A stretch of DNA of 64,000 bases from Aeromicrobium wangtongii (GTDB taxonomy: Bacteria; Actinomycetota; Actinomycetes; Propionibacteriales; Nocardioidaceae): positions 124,001 to 188,000 of the forward strand of contig NZ_CP102173.1 in assembly GCF_024584515.1 (NCBI RefSeq), written 5' to 3'. Shown piece by piece: positions 52,461 through 60,419 of this stretch. Under the pieces are notes generated by a model. It ran no database searches and had not been told where the DNA came from. It saw only the letters and a program-made list of their open reading frames with translations. Both the position numbers and the translations under genes were made by a program. Numbering within the stretch: the first letter of the stretch is position 1; each line of letters opens with the position of its first letter.

Positions 52461-53432
52461 GTGAGGCTCTCCCTGCTGGACCGCTCGCGGACCCGGGCGG
52501 GACGCCCCGAGTCCGAGGCGCTGAGCGGCTCGGTCGAGCGGGCCGTCCACGCCGAGCAGCTCGGGTACGAGCGGTTCTGGGTCGCCGAGCACCACGCGGT
52601 CCCCGGCATCGCGAGCGGATCTCCCGCGGTGCTGCTCGCCGCGATCGGCTCCCGCACCGAGCGCATCCGCATCGGCTCCGGCGGCGTGATGCTGCCCAAC
52701 CACCAGCCGCTCGTCGTCGCCGAGCAGTTCCTGATGCTGCAGGCGCTGTATCCCGGACGTATCGACCTGGGCATCGGCCGATCGCTGGGATTCACAGCGC
52801 CGGTGCGGCGGGCGCTGCGACACGACGCCGGCGCCCTAGACACCTTCGAGGCCGATCTGGAGGAGCTGCGCCAGCTCCTCGTCGGCGACGCGGCCGTCAC
52901 TGCGCATCCCGTCGCGGAGGGCCGGATCCCCGTCTCGCTGCTGGCGACCGGACGCGGGACGCAGATCGCTGCCCGCTTGGGCTTGCCCGTCGTCGCCGGT
53001 GGGCCGATCCTCTGGACGGACGCCGCGCAGGAGGCGATCGGCGCCTACCGTCGCGACTTCCGCCCCAGCGAGGACCTCGCCGAGCCGTACGTCACGATCT
53101 CGCTCGATGTCACGGTGGCGGACGACGACGCCACGGCCCGCGAGCTGGCCCTTCCGGAGATCTGGGCCATGGCCAGGTCGCGACAGATCGGTGAGTTCCC
53201 GCCGCTGGAGTCCGTCGCTTCGATCCGTGATCAGGCATGGGCGCCGCGGGTGCGCCAGCACGTCGAGAAGTCGCTTGCGGAAGCTGTCGCCGGATCGCCG
53301 CGCGCCGTCGGCCAGATGATCGACCAGCTCGCCGAGCGCACGGGCGCCGATGAGCTGATGGCCTCCACGTCGACCTACGACCGCGATGCCCTGTTCGAGT
53401 CTGACCGGGCCCTGCGCGACCTCGTAGGTTGA
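52461..53432 (+). CDS. LLM-class flavin-dependent oxidoreductase (MsnO8-like)
   Basis: A bacterial-luciferase-like protein of 323 residues. It begins MRLSLLDRSRT and has RFWVAEHHAVPGIASGSP, RIRIGSGGVMLPNHQPLVVAEQF and GRIDLGIGRSLG, typical of the MsnO8 branch that contains monooxygenases of unknown substrate. The start is a GTG at 52461, seven bases after the quinone reductase stop. The next gene (acetyltransferase) starts five bases after its stop, so the three are tightly packed. Confidence 0.87.
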   Translation: MRLSLLDRSRTRAGRPESEALSGSVERAVHAEQLGYERFWVAEHHAVPGIASGSPAVLLAAIGSRTERIRIGSGGVMLPNHQPLVVAEQFLMLQALYPGRIDLGIGRSLGFTAPVRRALRHDAGALDTFEADLEELRQLLVGDAAVTAHPVAEGRIPVSLLATGRGTQIAARLGLPVVAGGPILWTDAAQEAIGAYRRDFRPSEDLAEPYVTISLDVTVADDDATARELALPEIWAMARSRQIGEFPPLESVASIRDQAWAPRVRQHVEKSLAEAVAGSPRAVGQMIDQLAERTGADELMASTSTYDRDALFESDRALRDLVG

Positions 53433-53437
53433 GGACC

Positions 53438-54487
53438 ATGACGCACACGGTCGACGAGATCTCGATGCCCGGCTCCCTGCACGGACCGGGCAGCGAGCAG
53501 TTCCGGGAGTATGCCGCGGTGCGCAACGCGGTCGAGACCCACACCCTCGGCACGGATCTGCTGGTGATGGCGCCGCCGGAGATCTTGGCGGAGTACCGCG
53601 ACAACCCCCATCGGATCCGGCGTCACGTCGTGGTGCGGGAGGACGACCGGATCGTCGGCCGAGGCATGGTCACGCTGCGGCCGCATCTGCCGGAGAACGG
53701 TGCGTACCTGATGGTCGATGTCCTGCCGACGCGCCGTCGACGGGGCATCGGCTCGGCCATCTTGCAGGCGGTCGAGGCGATCGCCACCGACGCCGGCGCG
53801 CGCATCCTCAAGGTCGCGGTGGCGCACTCGTCGACACCGGGCGGGCCACGCCTGGTCTCGCCGACTGGGTACGGGGACGTGTCCGCGTCGGACGACGGCG
53901 TGCGATTCCTGACCTCGCACGCGTACGCCCTCGAGCAGATCGTCCGGATCAGCGTGCTCGACCTCGGTCGGGCGGCTCGCTCCGAGCCGATCGACGCCGG
54001 CCCGGACGACCGCCTGCTCACGTGGGTGGGCCCGACACCGGACGAGTGGGTCGACGATCTCGCGGTGCTGCGGTCGCGCATGAGCACGGACGCCCCGACC
54101 GCCGGCATGGTGCAGGCCGCCGACCCATGGGACGTCGCTCGGATCCGCGAGCACGACGAGCGGATCTCCGGCAGTGGCCGCACGATGCTCACCGCCGCGG
54201 TCGAGCACGTGCCGTCGGGTGCGCTGGTCGGTTTCTCCGAGCTCATCTGCTCCGACGCCGGCCGGGTCGCCATCCAGGAGGACACCCTGGTGCTGCGGGA
54301 GCACCGGGGCAGGCGGCTGGGCACGGCACTCAAGGGGGCAGCGGCCGAGCTGCTGCGCCGTCATGCGCCCACCACCGAGGCGGTCGTGACATGGAACGCC
54401 GAGGAGAACCGGCCGATGCTCGACGTCAACGAGGCCATGGGCTTTCGCGCGATCGGTTACGAGGGCGCCTGGCAGCGCAGGCTCTGA
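53438..54487 (+). CDS. GNAT acetyltransferase, two tandem domains
   Basis: A 349-residue protein with two GNAT folds. The first (about 20-175) has the acetyl-CoA loop RRRGIGSAI, the second (about 200-345) has HRGRRLGTALKG followed by VVTWNAEENRPMLDVNEAMGF. Similar double-domain actinobacterial proteins include mycothiol synthase MshD, but MshD has a different start and length, so I leave the substrate open. The start is the ATG at 53438 with GAGG just upstream. It lies five bases after the LLM oxidoreductase stop. Confidence 0.82.
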   Translation: MTHTVDEISMPGSLHGPGSEQFREYAAVRNAVETHTLGTDLLVMAPPEILAEYRDNPHRIRRHVVVREDDRIVGRGMVTLRPHLPENGAYLMVDVLPTRRRRGIGSAILQAVEAIATDAGARILKVAVAHSSTPGGPRLVSPTGYGDVSASDDGVRFLTSHAYALEQIVRISVLDLGRAARSEPIDAGPDDRLLTWVGPTPDEWVDDLAVLRSRMSTDAPTAGMVQAADPWDVARIREHDERISGSGRTMLTAAVEHVPSGALVGFSELICSDAGRVAIQEDTLVLREHRGRRLGTALKGAAAELLRRHAPTTEAVVTWNAEENRPMLDVNEAMGFRAIGYEGAWQRRL

Positions 54488-54511
54488 AAGGCAGGGAATA
54501 GCCCGCGTGGT

Positions 54512-54526
54512 AACTTAGTTTAAGTT
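54512..54526. promoter_or_regulatory. AACTTA-GTT-TAAGTT palindrome upstream of the CE1758-type oxidoreductase
   Basis: A perfect 6-bp AT-rich inverted repeat in a GC-rich genome, 40 bp before the start codon. It resembles operators of MarR/HxlR-type regulators. It may also overlap the promoter. Confidence 0.45.
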
Positions 54527-54565
54527 TCAACAAGCCCGAGATCGGGACTTGGAGAAGGAGATCTG

Positions 54566-55738
54566 ATGACCAGCATGCAGTTCGGACTGTTCACGGTCGG
54601 TGATGTCACGACCGATCCGACCAACGGCACGACGCCGACCGAGCACGAGCGCATCAAGGCGACGATCCAGATCGCCAAGAAGGCCGAGGAGATCGGCCTT
54701 GACGTGTTCGCGACCGGCGAGCACCACAACCCACCGTTCGTCCCGTCCTCCCCGACGACGACGCTGGCCTACATCGCGGCGCAGACCGAGAAGCTCATCC
54801 TGTCGACGTCCACGACGCTGATCACGACCAACGACCCGGTCAAGATCGCCGAGGACTACGCGACGCTGCAGCACCTGTCGGACGGCCGGATGGACCTCAT
54901 GCTCGGCCGCGGCAACACCGCACCGGTCTACCCGTGGTTCGGCTATGACGGCGCCAAGGCGGTCGAGCTGACCGTCGAGCACTACCACCTGCTGCGCCGC
55001 CTGTGGGACGAGGAGGTCGTGAGCTGGGAGGGCCAGTTCCGCACCCCGCTGCAGGGTTTCACCGCGACCCCGCGCCCGCTCGACGGCGTCCCGCCGTTCG
55101 TGTGGCACGCCAACATCCGCACCCCCGAGGTCGCCGAGCTCGCGGCGTACTACGGCGACGGCTTCTTCGCGAACAACATCTTCTGGCCCAAGGAGCACTA
55201 CATCCGGCTGATCAACTTCTACCGGCAGCGCTACGCCCACTACGGGCACGGCACGCCAGAGCAGGCGATCGTCGGGCTCGGCGGCCAGTTCTACATCCGC
55301 AAGAACAGCCAGGACGCGGTCAACGAGTTCCGGCCGTACTTCGACAACGCCCCCGTCTATGGCCACGGACCGTCGCTGGAGGACTTCTCGTCGCAGACCC
55401 CGCTGACCGTCGGCAGCCCGCAGCACTTCATCGAGAAGACGCTGGCGTTCGCGGACTACTTCGGTGACTACCAGCGCCAGCTGTTCCTGGTCGACCACGC
55501 CGGTCTGCCGCTCAAGACGGTGCTGGAGCAGCTTGACGAGCTGGGCGAGGTGCTGCCGACGCTGCGCGCGGAGTTCGACGCCCGGCGTCCCGCGGACGCC
55601 CCCGACGCCCCCACCCACGCATCCCGCGTCGCCGCGTCGCTCGTTGAGCCTGTCGAAACGAAGCCTGTCGAGCCTGAAACGCCCGTCGAGCCTGAGACGC
55701 CCGTTGAGCCTGTCGAAACGACGGAGGTCTCCGCATGA
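54566..55738 (+). CDS. LLM flavin-dependent oxidoreductase, CE1758 family, with repeat-derived tail
   Basis: A luciferase-like monooxygenase of 390 residues that fits the CE1758 family, which is always paired with a flavin reductase. It has GEHHNPPFVPSSP, LSTSTTLITTNDPVKIAEDYATLQHLSDGR and VWHANIRTPEVAELAAYYG. The last 35 residues are a low-complexity tail (VEPVETKPVEPETP and repeats) encoded by copies of the dispersed repeat element, which replaces the normal C-terminus. A near-ideal ribosome site AGAAGGAGAT precedes the ATG. Its stop overlaps the start of the reductase (ATGA), so the partners are coupled. Confidence 0.9.
   Translation: MTSMQFGLFTVGDVTTDPTNGTTPTEHERIKATIQIAKKAEEIGLDVFATGEHHNPPFVPSSPTTTLAYIAAQTEKLILSTSTTLITTNDPVKIAEDYATLQHLSDGRMDLMLGRGNTAPVYPWFGYDGAKAVELTVEHYHLLRRLWDEEVVSWEGQFRTPLQGFTATPRPLDGVPPFVWHANIRTPEVAELAAYYGDGFFANNIFWPKEHYIRLINFYRQRYAHYGHGTPEQAIVGLGGQFYIRKNSQDAVNEFRPYFDNAPVYGHGPSLEDFSSQTPLTVGSPQHFIEKTLAFADYFGDYQRQLFLVDHAGLPLKTVLEQLDELGEVLPTLRAEFDARRPADAPDAPTHASRVAASLVEPVETKPVEPETPVEPETPVEPVETTEVSA
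55642..55720. repeat. Dispersed repeat cluster inside the CE1758-type gene
   Basis: CGTTGAGCCTGTCGAAACG occurs at 55642-55660 and 55702-55720, with two degenerate copies between (GCCTGTCGAGCCTGAAACG and CCCGTCGAGCCTGAGACG). All four lie in the same phase of the reading frame and encode the repeating VEP-E-T tail. Confidence 0.85.
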
Positions 55739-56337
55739 CCCACATCGTCGTCATCTCGTCGGGCCTGAGCGACCCGTCGAGCACCCGCATGCTGGCCGAC
55801 CGGCTCGCGGAGTCGATCCACCGCCAGTCCGGCGACGTCTCGGTCGAGACGGTGTCGCTGCGCGAGCTCGCGCACGAGATCACCGATGCGATGCTGGCCG
55901 GATTCGCCCCGCCGCGCCTGCAGGACGTCCTCGACAAGGTGGTCGCCGCGGACGGCCTCGTGGTGGTCACGCCGATCTTCAAGGCGTCCTATCCCGGGCT
56001 GTTCAAGTCGTTCATCGACGTGCTGGACGCCGATGCCCTGATCGGCAAGCCGGTGCTGCTCGCGGCATCGGGCGGCACCGCGCGGCACTCCCTGGCCATC
56101 GACCACACGCTGCGGCCGCTGTTCGCGTACCTGCAGGCGCTGGTCGTGCCGACGGGTGTGTTCGCGTCCTCGTACGACTGGGGCACCGAGGGCGCCAATG
56201 CGCTCGGGGCCCGCATCGACCGTGCGGCGTCCGAGCTGGTCAACCTGCTCAAGGGCGCAGGGACGGGGCGTTCGCGGGACGACGAGTTCGACCTGTTCAG
56301 CGAGACGTTCCTGAAGGCGTCCAACCCCAACGCCTGA
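55735..56337 (+). CDS. NADPH-dependent FMN reductase, CE1759 family
   Basis: A 200-residue flavodoxin-like reductase that supplies reduced flavin to the preceding monooxygenase. The flavin-phosphate loop is SSGLSDPSSTRML, and VVVTPIFKASYPGLFKSFIDVL is the conserved isoalloxazine-side segment. The ATG overlaps the upstream stop codon, and its ribosome site ACGGAGG lies right after the last repeat copy in the upstream gene. The pair matches the LLM_duo arrangement known from Corynebacterium CE1758/CE1759. Confidence 0.9.
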   Translation: MTHIVVISSGLSDPSSTRMLADRLAESIHRQSGDVSVETVSLRELAHEITDAMLAGFAPPRLQDVLDKVVAADGLVVVTPIFKASYPGLFKSFIDVLDADALIGKPVLLAASGGTARHSLAIDHTLRPLFAYLQALVVPTGVFASSYDWGTEGANALGARIDRAASELVNLLKGAGTGRSRDDEFDLFSETFLKASNPNA

Positions 56338-56346
56338 GCGCGTGCG

Positions 56347-56487
56347 TCAGCGGGGCTGGTTGCCCCGCTGGCGCACCTTGGCGACGGCGGACTTGATGCG
56401 GGCCTGGTTCTGGGGCTTGCGCGCCTCGCTGTAGACCTTCTTGGCGATCCCGGCTGCGGCGACTCCACGTAAGAACTTCATACCCAT
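56347..56487 (-). CDS. Small basic protein (46 aa)
   Basis: A 46-residue frame reading MGMKFLRGVAAAGIAKK at its start, then YSEARKPQNQARIKSAVAKV and RQRGNQPR at its end. It is strongly basic with a short hydrophobic N-terminus, compatible with a nucleic-acid- or membrane-binding peptide. The codon use is like its neighbours (third-position GC). ATGs at 56487 and 56481 are both possible. Similar small proteins are often missed because of their length. I do not recognise a family. It converges with the FMN reductase gene. Confidence 0.55.
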   Translation of the reverse strand: MGMKFLRGVAAAGIAKKVYSEARKPQNQARIKSAVAKVRQRGNQPR

Positions 56488-56520
56488 CAACTACCCCGTG
56501 GCGACGATCGCACACCCGTC

Positions 56521-56650
56521 CGGTCCCCGGCGGGGGACCGAGGATGAGGGTTTGCGGTAGCCCTGGCTACCCGAAATCCTTATCCTGCGTCGTGGACGGG
56601 ACCCAGGATGAGGGAAAGGGGCTGCCCCGGCTGCCCGAAACCCTCATCGT
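56521..56650. repeat. Tandem hairpin elements between the small gene and the kinase gene
   Basis: First is a perfect 8-bp hairpin (CGGTCCCC-GGCG-GGGGACCG, 56521-56540). Then come two diverged copies of a roughly 50-nt hairpin, each starting AGGATGAGGG (56541 and 56605) and ending with CCGAAAxCC-xxATC-xxGCGTC. The period is 64 nt. The second copy ends at the kinase stop codon. Confidence 0.65.
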
Positions 56651-56653
56651 GCG

Positions 56654-57289
56654 TCACCCCCGGGCGGGCTCGGTGATCACCAGATCGGCCGTGTCGCGCC
56701 GGGCGATGACGCGGCGAGCATTCGGCTCGTCGACCTCGTCGACCCAGGCCTGGGCGGCCGCGCGGTCCTTGCCGAACTTCACGTGACGCTCGACCAGCCG
56801 TGAGCGCCGGCGCCCGTCGTCGAGGTCGACGAACCACACCTCATCGAGCTCGGCGCGCACCAGCGGCCACGCGTCGGTGTCGTCGAGCAGGTAGTTGCCC
56901 TCGGTCACGACGATCTGCGTGGCCGGCGGGACGATGATCGCCGCGGCCAGCGGCTGCTCGAGCGTCCGCTCGAAGTCCGGCGCCAGCACGTCGTGGTCGC
57001 GCTCGGTCCGCAGGCGGCGCAGCAGCGACAGGTAGCCGTGCACGTCGAAGGTCTGGATCGCGCCCTTGGCGGCCAGTTGGCCCCGTTCACGCAGGGCGGC
57101 ATCGGCCAGGTGGAAGCCATCCATCGGCACGTGCGCCACGGGCACCCCGGCTGCGCGCAGCCGCTTGACCACGGTCCGGGCCAGCGAGGTCTTTCCCGCT
57201 CCCGGCGCGCCGCAGATGCCCAGCAGGGCGCGGCGGTCAGGCTGAACGAGGCCGGCGGCGCGTTGCACCAGGTCGTCGATCCCGGGCAC
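56654..57289 (-). CDS. Uridine kinase-like P-loop kinase
   Basis: A 211-residue kinase of the phosphoribulokinase/uridine kinase/pantothenate kinase family. The Walker A motif is GICGAPGAGKTSLA. The conserved DGFHL motif (MDGFHLADAAL) and VVTEGNYLLDD match the branch that includes YfdG/FrcK-like sugar or nucleoside kinases. The substrate is not certain. The start is the GTG at 57289, two bases after the upstream dipeptidase stop, so the two genes are co-transcribed. Confidence 0.82.
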   Translation of the reverse strand: MPGIDDLVQRAAGLVQPDRRALLGICGAPGAGKTSLARTVVKRLRAAGVPVAHVPMDGFHLADAALRERGQLAAKGAIQTFDVHGYLSLLRRLRTERDHDVLAPDFERTLEQPLAAAIIVPPATQIVVTEGNYLLDDTDAWPLVRAELDEVWFVDLDDGRRRSRLVERHVKFGKDRAAAQAWVDEVDEPNARRVIARRDTADLVITEPARG

Positions 57290-57291
57290 GG

Positions 57292-58341
57292 TCAGCTGCC
57301 GCCGGTGGCGTCGAGGACCCGCAGGAGATTGTCGCCCATGAGCTTGGCCAGGTCGCCGGACGACCAGCCACGCTCGGCGAGCCGGTCGAGGACCACCGCG
57401 TGCCCCGTGACGTCCCCCATCCGATCGGGGAACACGTCGACGCCGTCGTAGTCGCTGCCGATGCCGATGTGGTCGATGCCGGCCACGTCCCTGGCGTGCT
57501 CGATGTGCGCGACGACATCGTCCACGGTGCTGGCCGGGATGGCCGACGAGCAGTCGCCGGTGGACCAGTCGGCCACGCTCTGGCTGACGAAGAAGGGCAC
57601 GTACGCGATCATGATGACGCCACCGTTGGCGGGCAGCCGCTCCAGGACGTCATCGGGCACGTTGCGCGGATGATCCGTCACGGCGCGGCACGAGGAGTGG
57701 CTGAAGATGACCGGCGCGGTGGAGACGTCGAGCGCATCGTGCATCGTCGTGGCGGCGACGTGGGACAGGTCGACCAGCATGCCGAGCCGGTTCATCTCGG
57801 CGACGACCTGGCGGCCGAAGTCGGTCAGCCCGCCGTGGACGGGCTCGTCGGTCGCCGAGTCAGCCCACGGGGTGTTGTCGTTGTGGGTCAGCGTCATGTA
57901 CCGGACGCCGAGGCGCGCGAGCTCGCGCAGGACGGCCAGCGAGCCGTCGATGCTGTGCCCGCCCTCGGCGCCGAGCAAGGAGGCGATGCGCCCCTCGCGC
58001 CAGGCGCGCCGTACGTCGTCCCCGCGCCACGCGTACGCGAAGTCGTCCGGGTAGCGCTCGATCAGCCGGTGCACGAAGTCGATCTGCTCCAGCGTGTACG
58101 TCACGGCCTCGGCCGCCGGGATGTCGGACGGCGAGTAGACCGACCAGAACTGCCCGCCGACACCGCCGCGCCGCAGCCGGGCGATGTCGGTGTGGAACGT
58201 GCCGGTCATGTCGCCGTCGAGGCCTGCGACGGAGTACGCGCGGGTCTCGCGAGCTGCCCACGCGAGGTCGTTGTGGCCGTCGATCAGCGGCGCGAGCCCT
58301 GACGCCTCGATCGCCGCCGGCTGGGTCAGATCGGTGCTCAT
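57292..58341 (-). CDS. Membrane-dipeptidase family (renal dipeptidase-like) peptidase
   Basis: A zinc metallopeptidase of 349 residues in the amidohydrolase fold. Zinc ligands are visible: HND in [11 protein letters not shown], the bridging glutamate in [10 protein letters not shown], and the histidines in VDLSHV and [11 protein letters not shown]. The downstream [10 protein letters not shown] is the usual aspartate region. It cleaves dipeptides, often with D-residues, or beta-lactam-like bonds. There is no signal peptide, so it is likely cytosolic. The start is the ATG at 58341, with GGTGGAG upstream. It is paired with the kinase gene. Confidence 0.9.
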   Translation of the reverse strand: MSTDLTQPAAIEASGLAPLIDGHNDLAWAARETRAYSVAGLDGDMTGTFHTDIARLRRGGVGGQFWSVYSPSDIPAAEAVTYTLEQIDFVHRLIERYPDDFAYAWRGDDVRRAWREGRIASLLGAEGGHSIDGSLAVLRELARLGVRYMTLTHNDNTPWADSATDEPVHGGLTDFGRQVVAEMNRLGMLVDLSHVAATTMHDALDVSTAPVIFSHSSCRAVTDHPRNVPDDVLERLPANGGVIMIAYVPFFVSQSVADWSTGDCSSAIPASTVDDVVAHIEHARDVAGIDHIGIGSDYDGVDVFPDRMGDVTGHAVVLDRLAERGWSSGDLAKLMGDNLLRVLDATGGS

Positions 58342-58420
58342 CGCTCCACCCTCGCAGACGAGGTGCCGCAAACAACAGGCGGTTTCGGGCAGGCGAGGAC
58401 GGTCCGGTAAGGTTTTCCGC

Positions 58421-58507
58421 GGTGGCGTGTCCGAGCGGCCGAAGGTGCAACACTCGAAATGTTGTGTGGGTTCACGCCCACCGTGGGTTCAAATCCCACC
58501 GCCACCG
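58421..58507 (+). tRNA. tRNA-Ser (anticodon CGA)
   Basis: A class II tRNA of 87 nt with a long variable arm. GGTGGCG (58421-58427) pairs with CGCCACC (58500-58506) and the discriminator is G58507. The anticodon loop CTCGAAA sits between CAACA-type stem halves and gives CGA. The T-loop is TTCAAAT. No CCA is encoded. Confidence 0.96.
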
Positions 58508-58513
58508 CACGAT

Positions 58514-58561
58514 GAGAACCCCCGATTTCACTGGAATTGCAGTGTAGTCGGGGGTTTTCTC
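58514..58561 (+). terminator. Terminator after tRNA-Ser
   Basis: GAGAACCCCCGA pairs with TCGGGGGTTTTCTC around an inner CACTG/CAGTG stem. It ends in a T-rich TTTTCTC run, one of the few T-tracts in this window. Confidence 0.8.
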
Positions 58562-58781
58562 GTTGGTCGAAAGGCCGCTCTGGGCACACCCTTTTTGCAG
58601 GTACGCGCCCTGCTGTCAGCGCAGTCCAGCTCGCGAGGTTCTCCGAATTCCCTGCCAAGGTGGGGAATTCGACTGTCTCCTACGCGGTTGCCACTCATAG
58701 ATGGAACGGCCGAAACGTGCAAGTTGAGGGGGCGCGGCAGGCCGGCGCCTTTGCAACCAACACGAATCAGGAGAAACCATC

Positions 58782-59090
58782 ATGACCACCAAGATCACGA
58801 TCATCTACGACAACCCCCAGGACGAGGCGGCCTTCGAGGCCGGCTACCCCGAGCAGGTCGGGCTGGCCAAGAATCTCCCGGGCCTGCAGCGGTTCGAGGC
58901 AGCCAAGGTCTGGCCCAAGGAGGACGGCAGCCCGACGCCGGCCTATCGCCTGTTCGACATGTACTTCGAGGACTACGACGCCGCGAACGCAGCCGTCGCC
59001 ACCGAGGAGGCAGCCGCGTTGTTCCCGAAGATCTTCGAGCTCGCGACAGGTGGTGTGCGCATCGTGTTCGCCGACGTCGAGCAGGGTTGA
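58782..59090 (+). CDS. EthD-like small protein
   Basis: A 102-residue protein resembling the EthD family (dimeric alpha/beta barrel). It has KITIIYDNPQDEAAFEAGY, then HHHH-free AKNLPGLQRFEAAKVW and a central YRLFDMYFEDYDAANAAV. EthD-type proteins take part in ether degradation or act as small oxygenases, but most have no assigned function. CAGGAG precedes the ATG at 58782. It stands alone between tRNA-Ser and a terminator. Confidence 0.82.
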   Translation: MTTKITIIYDNPQDEAAFEAGYPEQVGLAKNLPGLQRFEAAKVWPKEDGSPTPAYRLFDMYFEDYDAANAAVATEEAAALFPKIFELATGGVRIVFADVEQG

Positions 59091-59110
59091 TCCTGCACCA
59101 CCCGGCACGA

Positions 59111-59158
59111 CAGACACCCCGGGTCCGACTGCGTGAGCAGCCGGGCCCGGGGTGTCTG
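59111..59158. terminator. Terminator between EthD-like and rpf genes
   Basis: Arms CAGACACCCCGGG and CCCGGGGTGTCTG (59111-59123 and 59146-59158), extended inside by further pairs. It lies between two convergent genes and so may serve both. Confidence 0.8.
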
Positions 59159-59179
59159 GCACCTCGTGCGTGTGCGGCG

Positions 59180-60181
59180 TCAGAGCTGCTTGCCGCAGAC
59201 CGGCCACGGGCTCGCGCCGCGGGAGGCGTACAGCTTCTGCGCCCGCGCGGTCTGCTCGGACGCTGACGCGTCGCTGGGCTTGCCGCTGCCCCCGACGGAC
59301 CGCCAGGTCTGCAGGTCGAACTGGTACAGCCCGTAGTACCCGGCGGCGTTGTACGCCTTCGGGTTGCCTCCGGCCTCGCACTTGGCGAGGGCGGCCCAGT
59401 TCAGGCCGTCGGAGGACGGCTTGGGGGCAGCCGATCCGGGATTCTTGGCGGCCGGACGAGGCTTGGGCGCAGTACCGACGAGGATCACCGCGTCCTTGGC
59501 AGGCTTCTGCGACCGGACCTTGCGGACGGTGCGGGTGAGGTCTCCGTCGTGAAGAACCTTGGTGACCCTGATCCGCTGGGCGCCTTCCTTGCCGGAGCTG
59601 ACCTTCTTGCGCGTGCCGGCGGGAAGGCTCGCGTCCTTGCGGGTCACGGTGCCGGGCTCCAGGGTGCGGGTCTTGTACGACACGTCGTAGGCGACGCGGA
59701 CGACGCGGATCGTGGCGCCGTCGCCGAAGCCCTCCGCAGGACGGTCCTCGGGTCGCTTGATGGAGACCTTGTCGTGCTTGCCCAGGGGGATGGCGGCGTC
59801 CGCGAGGACGTCCCGGGACTTCAGGCCGGTCGTGGTGACGGTCTTCTTCGTCCCGTCAGCGATCACGGTGACGTCGCTCGGGGTGATGACCTTCAGGGTC
59901 GGGCGCTCCGCGGAACGGGAGACGCTGATGTCGGCGCCCGGGTAGATGTCAGCCATCTGACGGGCCAAGGAGGCGTCGGTGCGAACGATGGTGCTGGCCG
60001 GCTCGCCGTCCACCTGCAGCTGGCCGGGTGCGGTCATCGCCAGCTTGGTGAACGGAGCGGCCTCGGCGCCGGAGTTGTTGTTGAGACCAATGGCCCCAGC
60101 GGCCACTGCGGCGGCTGCGGCTGTCGCCGCGCTGGCGGCGAGGACGGTGCGTTTGGTCGGGTACTTGGTCGGTGTGCGCAT
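59180..60181 (-). CDS. Resuscitation-promoting factor with G5 domain
   Basis: A secreted muralytic enzyme of 333 residues that cleaves the peptidoglycan glycan strand and helps dormant cells resume growth. The order is signal or membrane anchor (about 10-33), a ubiquitin-like DUF348-type region (TVIADGTKKTVTTTGLKSRDVLADA), a G5 domain (about 160-235, VAYDVSYKTRTLEPGTVTRKDA to VLHDGDLTRTV), a Pro/Lys linker and the C-terminal transglycosylase-like domain with catalytic glutamate in LAKCEAGGNPKAYN and YYGLYQFDLQTW. The layout is that of RpfB. GAAGGGG lies upstream of the ATG at 60181. No ydaO riboswitch was found. Confidence 0.92.
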   Translation of the reverse strand: MRTPTKYPTKRTVLAASAATAAAAAVAAGAIGLNNNSGAEAAPFTKLAMTAPGQLQVDGEPASTIVRTDASLARQMADIYPGADISVSRSAERPTLKVITPSDVTVIADGTKKTVTTTGLKSRDVLADAAIPLGKHDKVSIKRPEDRPAEGFGDGATIRVVRVAYDVSYKTRTLEPGTVTRKDASLPAGTRKKVSSGKEGAQRIRVTKVLHDGDLTRTVRKVRSQKPAKDAVILVGTAPKPRPAAKNPGSAAPKPSSDGLNWAALAKCEAGGNPKAYNAAGYYGLYQFDLQTWRSVGGSGKPSDASASEQTARAQKLYASRGASPWPVCGKQL

Positions 60182-60348
60182 GGGCACGCCCCTTCGTGTC
60201 TTTGTGCTCTGGTGCGTTTCAGTCCTTCCCCACTGTGTCTCGCCGGACAAGCCGCAGCGGCGCCCAAACCCCTTCATCAATCTGTCTCGAATCCGGTTCC
60301 CGCCTGAGAGCGCGTGACGCGAATCACTTTCTGTACCGGCGCAAGAGG

Positions 60349-60398
60349 CCGATAACCCCGATCCTGACCCGGGTTGCGGGCAGGATCGGGGTTATCGG
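60349..60398. terminator. Perfect 18-bp hairpin after the secreted hydrolase pair
   Basis: CCGATAACCCCGATCCTG (60349-60366) and its exact complement (60381-60398) enclose a 14-nt loop that can pair further (ACCCG/CGGG). It lies about 20 bp past the stop codon at 60420 on the minus strand. No T-tract. Confidence 0.75.
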
Positions 60399-60419
60399 AG
60401 CTGCTGGTGCCGCGCCGTC

